Positions 59,451 through 64,000 of a stretch of 64,000 nt of DNA are shown in pieces; within the stretch, counting starts at the first letter, position 1, and each line of letters starts with the position of its first letter. The stretch lies in contig NZ_KB903835.1 in the NCBI RefSeq assembly GCF_000379825.1, forward strand, positions 124,599 through 188,598, read 5' to 3'. The translations under genes were made by a program, and so were the position numbers. This DNA is from Longispora albida DSM 44784. Its GTDB lineage: Bacteria; Actinomycetota; Actinomycetes; Mycobacteriales; Micromonosporaceae. The notes below the pieces were generated by a model. It made no database searches. It saw only the letters and a list, made by a program, of their open reading frames with translations, and was not told the origin of the DNA.

Positions 59451-61490
59451 TCACGCTGGCAGAGGTGTGGCCGTGGCGCTGGGAGTTGGGCGCATGCCAG
59501 GTACTCGGACCACGACGATCTTCCGAGGTGTTTCCTCACTGGAGACCTGCACGGTCTCGACCCAGACGCTGGAGAAGAGGTCGGGGTTGCCGGTCGGGTG
59601 GCTAGTGAGGTCGAGGACGAGGAGCAATCCCAGTGCGACGTTGGTGACGCTGTAGGCCCGTGTCTGCCCCAGGTATTTGTGCAGTCCTTGCCTGGAGGCG
59701 TCGTCTTGCTCGCGTTTGCACTCGACGTAGAAACTCATCCGGCCTAGGTCTATGACGACGTCGGCGCGGCCGGCGGCGACGTCGGGGACCTCAGCTCGGA
59801 CGGTTGCGTAGTAGGGGCCTTGCTTGAGCCAGTCGAGGTAGTCGGACTGCAGGCGGTTTTCCTTTGGTACGGGCTCACCGGTTGTGGTGCCGAGGTAGGA
59901 GGTCCGCAGCCCGCCTGTGGTTGAGCCGATGTTGAAACACCGGTAGGCAAATAGGACAGTCTCTTCGACGAGCACCCGGAACTCCGCGCCGCCGACCGGC
60001 CAGTCCGGTGATGTGGCCAGCTGGGCTTCGATCTGGTCCAGAAGTGCTGCGACCTTGGGGTTCCCGTGCTCCTGGCGCGCGATCTTCTTGTCGTAGAGCA
60101 CCGTCTCCAGCTCGCGTTGCAGCCAGGGTGGCGCTTGGAGGATGAGGTCGAGGCTTTCAGGCTTCAGGTATCGCCGGAGGGTGGGCACCCGGCTGCTGTC
60201 TTTTCCCAGATCGCCTCCGCCACCGCCTGGCGCTGGATGCCGGGTGGACTGGCTTGCTGCAGTGATCGCTTCGAGGAGCTGCTGGGCGTCTTCGTCGTGC
60301 TGGAAGCGTTCGTCACAGGCGAGGGCCTTGCGGAGCAGGGACAGGCTGTGGGAATTGTCGAGGAATGCTGACTCGATGGCTGGCCGGATGGCGGCCTCGA
60401 CGCCTCCGGTCGTGTTCCTGCGGGCTGTCCAGCGAGTGATGGCGCGGCTCTCACGGTACGCGCTGACGAGAGCGCTGATGGCCTCGTCTGCGTGGTACCA
60501 GACGTCGTCAGCCAGCGATGGGGTCGCAGCGGCGAGATACACCGAGAGGTTGCCCCATGCCCGCTCCTCCTGGGTGCGGTGCACCATCCAGGGCGGCGTG
60601 TAGCAGCCTGATGTCCAAGCAGCCCGGCGGCGCAGAGCCTGGTTGAGACGAGCCGAGGCATCGGCAGCTTCCTCCGGTGCCGGCTGATTGAAGGCGAGGA
60701 CCGCGTCGATGGCCGCGGCGTAGGCGTCGGCGTCGGGCCGGGTCTCGGAGACCTCGGAAGCGGCGGCGAACCCGCGCCGGGCGTTGAGAAGGCCATCCAG
60801 GATTCCGCTGAGATCCGCTCTGCTGAATGCTGTGCGCAGATCCAGCAGAGCGAGTTCGAAGGTGGCGTCGGCATCAAGGGCCTGGTCGTCGGCGAGTTTC
60901 CTGAGGATCTCGACGAGTTCTTCTTCTGGGTGCCATTCGTGTAGCAGCCCGATCAGACGGGGAGCACGCCGCCTGAACTCCAGGGGTGTGGTCTCAACCC
61001 GCTCGGCGAGATCCGCGCACAGGCCCAACAGCCGATGGGGACGGACCTGGCTGGTGGTGACAAGGTGGACCATGGTCTCCAGCGCCGTGGCCGCCATCGC
61101 TGCTGACCGCGGATCTGCCTGCGGTCCACTGCCGGACTCGATCTTGGAGATGAGCGCCTTCTCCAGCGGGACCTTGGCTTGTGCGACCAGCGCCGGATAG
61201 CGCAGCAGCCGCGCTGCCGCACTGGCGTACGAGGAAGCACGTTCATGATCGCGGAAGCCTTCGGTAATCGCCTCGATCACCGGTGCCGGTGTCGCTGGCC
61301 CATGACCGGCGACGTCAACGAGGTAGACGAACCATGGGCTCAGGGCCAGGAGTCGGGCGGCGGGCTCAACAGCGTCGAAGCCACCGAGGTCAGCCGCGGT
61401 GGGACCGTGTGTGAGCTCGCCTGGTCCCGCGCGGTCCGGCCAGGTGGTGACGGCGGCGGTGATCCCTTCGGGTAGCGCCGCCTGCCACAT
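59451..61490 (-). CDS. Large helical protein with C-terminal PD-(D/E)xK-like nuclease
   Basis: A 679-residue protein starting at ATG 61490 with GGAGACACC. The first 480 residues are helical, repeat-like, with no family. The last 150 hold a restriction-endonuclease-like core: Asp577 (or 581) in ADVVIDLG and Glu590-x-Lys592 in VECKRE, followed by a Gln-containing helix. It is the last gene of a three-gene minus-strand operon behind an SMC-like ATPase, where the effector is usual in ABC three-component and Lamassu-type defence. The nuclease is at the C-terminus rather than at the N-terminus as in Lamassu LmuA, so this looks like a new arrangement. Confidence 0.72.
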   Translation of the reverse strand: MWQAALPEGITAAVTTWPDRAGPGELTHGPTAADLGGFDAVEPAARLLALSPWFVYLVDVAGHGPATPAPVIEAITEGFRDHERASSYASAAARLLRYPALVAQAKVPLEKALISKIESGSGPQADPRSAAMAATALETMVHLVTTSQVRPHRLLGLCADLAERVETTPLEFRRRAPRLIGLLHEWHPEEELVEILRKLADDQALDADATFELALLDLRTAFSRADLSGILDGLLNARRGFAAASEVSETRPDADAYAAAIDAVLAFNQPAPEEAADASARLNQALRRRAAWTSGCYTPPWMVHRTQEERAWGNLSVYLAAATPSLADDVWYHADEAISALVSAYRESRAITRWTARRNTTGGVEAAIRPAIESAFLDNSHSLSLLRKALACDERFQHDEDAQQLLEAITAASQSTRHPAPGGGGGDLGKDSSRVPTLRRYLKPESLDLILQAPPWLQRELETVLYDKKIARQEHGNPKVAALLDQIEAQLATSPDWPVGGAEFRVLVEETVLFAYRCFNIGSTTGGLRTSYLGTTTGEPVPKENRLQSDYLDWLKQGPYYATVRAEVPDVAAGRADVVIDLGRMSFYVECKREQDDASRQGLHKYLGQTRAYSVTNVALGLLLVLDLTSHPTGNPDLFSSVWVETVQVSSEETPRKIVVVRVPGMRPTPSATATPLPA

Positions 61491-61523
61491 GGTGTCTCCA
61501 CTCGTCTGCCGATCTCGCCAGCC

Positions 61524-63563
61524 TCAGAACAGGTGCTTGTTGTCGGGTCCGACAATAAGACGTTCTGGGCGGAATGTCTCCCAGGCCGCGTCGTGGCCGG
61601 TCGTCATGATCACCTGTAGTCCGTGTTCTTCTCCCAGGGCCGCGAGCTTCTCAAACATGATCTTCACATCGCCAGGGACGATTTCGACATCGGCCGGAGA
61701 GTCGATCAGCAGCAGCCCGGGGTGGGAGTGGATGCCGTGACGACGGCCGACGGAGATGAGGCTGACGATGATCGCGATGCGCAGCCGGACGCGCTCTCCC
61801 GGACTGAACAGCTTGAATGCGGTGGGTTTCGCGGCCCCGGATTTGCGGGCGTTGAGCTGCCCGCCCAGCGCCAGCTTGACGGAGTCGAGGTTGGCCACAC
61901 CCAGCTCCCGTGCCAGGTCGACGATTTCCTGGTTGAGCTCGTCGAACAACTCCCGGGTGGTGTCAGCGGCCAGCTGGTTCAAGGCCGCCTTCGCCGCAGC
62001 GAGGATCACAGGAACGTCGTCGTACTCGACAGGCTGGGGTTCGGCTAGCTGGTCGAGGAGCTGCAGCGCACCGGAGAGCCGGGCAACTTCCAGCTCGGCA
62101 GCGGTGATCTGCTCCTGGACGTCAGGGCCGCCCAGCGCAGCATCGAGGGCGGCCTGGGCGGCCCGCTGCCGGTCCCGGGCGGACAGCAGGGCGGCCTGAG
62201 CGGCCTCCTCGTCCCGGGTGGTGGCAGACTCGGCCGCCCGGCTGGCCCGCAGTCGCTCGGATGCCTGCGACAGCGCTGCTTGCCGTTCCTCTTCGCTGGA
62301 CTCACCGATGACCATCGGCGTGGTGCAGACCGCGCATTCGTGGGTGGCCTCTTCGCGGGCCTTACGCTCGCTGTCGATGGGGTTCTCGCAGCGCGGGCAG
62401 GCACGGGGGTTGAGGGCACCGAACATTGCCCTGGCTGCGGCACTTTCGGAAAGCTCACGGTGACGGCGTGCGTCTTCGATGCGGGCGGTGCGGGCCAGCT
62501 CCCGCAACCGGGACAGTTCGGAGGCCCGGCGCTCCAGGCGGGCTACCTCCGCTGCTGCCCCGCGTGCCGCCGTTCGCAGGCCGTCGACGGCGGGTACTGC
62601 GGCACGCAGTCCGGCAGCCCGCTCACGGGCCTGGGCCAGCTGCCCAGGCAGGTCACCGAACCGGGCGACACGGACCTGGGCGTCTTCCCTCGCTCTGCGC
62701 TCAAGGTGGCGCACGTTCTGGCTGGCCGTCTTCTCGCTGGTTCCGGCGGCGACCACGTCAGCGACGAACGGCACGTCGAGGAATACCTGCATGAGCCGGG
62801 TCGGGAGCTGGTCGACGGCAGTCTTGCCGAACAGCACTGAGTCGCCGGCCGAGCACAGGGCGATCATCGGGAAGTAGGCGGGCCAGCGGTGAGGCTGCAC
62901 GACCCCGTCACGCACACCGTTTTCCTCCACAGGAGCCGTGCCGCTGGCAGCGAAACTGTCCAGCGGGCGGAGGCCGAGCCGTTCCATCATGAAGCGGCTG
63001 ACCAGTTCCGCCACGGCGCCGGGACCGTCGGCCCGGTCGGCCACCCGGACACCGGCACCTGTTGTTGCGTCCGCGTCCAGCGCTGTCAGCTGGTCGATCG
63101 ACTCGGCCGTGAGCAGGATGACGCTGTAGTCCCGGGCATCGTGCACGGTGAGGCGGATGGAAACAGGGACCCCTGAAACTTCAAGGTCCACACGGATGTA
63201 ATCGAACCAGTCGAAGGACTCGGCCCGCCGGTAAACGTCGTCGGATTCTCCGCGCAGCGCGAACACCAGCGCCCACAGCAGGCTCGACTTGCCGGCGGAG
63301 TTCTTGTCCTTGCTCGCGATCGCCCACGTCCCGGTGCCGAGACGCACGTCCTTGGCGAATGGGCCGTCAACCCCGTCACGAGTGCCAGACTTCACGCCGC
63401 GGACGAAGTAGCGGTGAATCAGCAGCTGCCGGCGAGCAGGCAACGGCGGGCGCAGGCCCACGCCGGCCTCGGTCAGCACGGCACGTGCGCGATCCTCCGT
63501 CACGCCGGCATCCTTGGCGATGGCAGCCAGCAACTCGTCTTCACCCGGCAACTCGTCGATCAT
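61524..63563 (-). CDS. SMC/Rad50-like ATPase with zinc hook
   Basis: A 679-residue ABC-type ATPase. Walker A is DKNSAGKSS (Lys92). A coiled-coil middle holds a zinc-hook-like set of cysteines (Cys389, Cys392, Cys410, Cys413). The C-terminal head shows the signature FSPGER (586-591), Walker B LLLIDS (Asp621) and an H-loop His657 in TTGHD. It is much shorter than JetC and resembles LmuB and ABC three-component ATPases, which sense DNA and release the nuclease. ATG 63563 overlaps the stop of the gene upstream; a 33-base gap separates it from the nuclease gene. Confidence 0.82.
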   Translation of the reverse strand: MIDELPGEDELLAAIAKDAGVTEDRARAVLTEAGVGLRPPLPARRQLLIHRYFVRGVKSGTRDGVDGPFAKDVRLGTGTWAIASKDKNSAGKSSLLWALVFALRGESDDVYRRAESFDWFDYIRVDLEVSGVPVSIRLTVHDARDYSVILLTAESIDQLTALDADATTGAGVRVADRADGPGAVAELVSRFMMERLGLRPLDSFAASGTAPVEENGVRDGVVQPHRWPAYFPMIALCSAGDSVLFGKTAVDQLPTRLMQVFLDVPFVADVVAAGTSEKTASQNVRHLERRAREDAQVRVARFGDLPGQLAQARERAAGLRAAVPAVDGLRTAARGAAAEVARLERRASELSRLRELARTARIEDARRHRELSESAAARAMFGALNPRACPRCENPIDSERKAREEATHECAVCTTPMVIGESSEEERQAALSQASERLRASRAAESATTRDEEAAQAALLSARDRQRAAQAALDAALGGPDVQEQITAAELEVARLSGALQLLDQLAEPQPVEYDDVPVILAAAKAALNQLAADTTRELFDELNQEIVDLARELGVANLDSVKLALGGQLNARKSGAAKPTAFKLFSPGERVRLRIAIIVSLISVGRRHGIHSHPGLLLIDSPADVEIVPGDVKIMFEKLAALGEEHGLQVIMTTGHDAAWETFRPERLIVGPDNKHLF

Positions 63564-64000
63564 GAAGTCACTCCCGCTTCCGCGCGCAGGTCGGCGAGGC
63601 GCTTGCGTGCCTTAGCCGCGATTGAGCCGATCTCCTCGTTGAGGCCTGTGTCGGCGTAGTCTCCGACCAGGTACTGGCGCTTGCGCAGCGCCGTTCCGGT
63701 CAGCCCTGTCGCATCGGCCAGTGCGACGACGATCTTCATCCGCTCCCCGTACCAGGACAGTTCAGGGAAGTCGGCCACCACCGACCGCGCAACTTTGCGC
63801 CCCAGGCCGGTGAGGAAGTAGTTGTTCCTGCGAATCCGGCGACCGCCGATCAGCGGATCACGGGCGACGAGCCCTTCAGCGACCAGGATCGACAGCGGCA
63901 TGTCGAGGGGCTCGAACGCTCCGAACTTGTACCGCAGCATCGGGATGGACCTCAGCTCCGGCTCCTCGGAATCGAGGATTTCGCCCGCTAGCTCCAGCAG
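63560..64000 (-). CDS. Middle component of the SMC-like operon (5' end outside window)
   Basis: The frame is open from the window edge with no stop in the last 60 bases, so the true start lies beyond 64000; an internal ATG at 63940 would give 126 residues. The product is winged-helix-like (LSILVAEGLVARDPLIGG, RRNNYFLTGLGRKVA) with a basic tail. Small winged-helix proteins of this type are the middle components of ABC three-component and Lamassu-type systems. Its stop overlaps the ATPase start. It is the only visible gene upstream in the operon; further genes may lie beyond the window. Confidence 0.65.
   Translation of the reverse strand: MLELAGEILDSEEPELRSIPMLRYKFGAFEPLDMPLSILVAEGLVARDPLIGGRRIRRNNYFLTGLGRKVARSVVADFPELSWYGERMKIVVALADATGLTGTALRKRQYLVGDYADTGLNEEIGSIAAKARKRLADLRAEAGVTS

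Overview
The window is about 70% GC, is packed with short overlapping genes and uses GTG and TTG starts freely. It carries actinobacterial families: replication-relaxation proteins, a LysM-BTAD regulator and an actinobacterial-type Tad pilus locus. I read it as part of a large conjugative plasmid or integrative conjugative element of a filamentous actinomycete. No rRNA, tRNA, CRISPR array, transposase or complete integrase was found, and both ends cut through genes.

Layout. (1) 1-4.8 kb: end of a conjugative type IV secretion operon, with a VirB4-like ATPase and a VirD4/TraG-like coupling ATPase that overlap by 4 bases. (2) 5.0-7.34 kb: two tandem replication-relaxation genes, then 546 bp without a gene that holds six copies of a CTCTCACAG word, an 18-bp palindrome and two DnaA-box-like words. 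This is the best candidate here for an origin or transfer site. (3) 7.34-35.1 kb: about 40 mostly unrecognised small genes, all but one on the + strand. Among them are a GGDEF protein, a lysozyme-M23 cell-wall hydrolase that probably serves the conjugation channel, a MoxR ATPase with a metallopeptidase-VWA partner, a DUF6881-like protein and a Cys-cluster/HAD fusion. Several genes are paralogues of each other. Many gaps hold a GC-rich hairpin followed by a ribosome binding site, and six gaps carry a related 33-bp element. (4) 35.2-46.8 kb, minus strand: a complete-looking Tad (Flp) pilus operon: lipoprotein, secreted protein, CpaB-like, TadZ/CpaE-like, TadA, TadB, TadC, small pilin-like and TadE-like proteins, then a LysM-BTAD membrane regulator. 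(5) 47.2-49.4 kb, plus strand: a winged-helix regulator, the prepilin peptidase that would process the Tad pilins, and two small genes. (6) 49.8-64 kb: a defence island. It holds a five-gene Wadjet-like (JetABCD/MksBEF-like) operon with an extra small gene, a GIY-YIG-like protein, and a convergent three-gene operon of a middle component, a zinc-hook SMC-like ATPase and a large protein with a C-terminal PD-(D/E)xK-like nuclease. The last operon resembles ABC three-component or Lamassu systems in layout and is the best candidate for an undescribed system.

How the parts may work together (inference): VirB4 and VirD4 power DNA export, the lysozyme-M23 protein opens the wall, the Tad pilus may aid cell contact, and the replication-relaxation genes with the repeat region handle maintenance or transfer. 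The two SMC-type systems would guard the host against competing plasmids or phages. A Wadjet system on a conjugative element is notable because Wadjet cuts circular plasmids.
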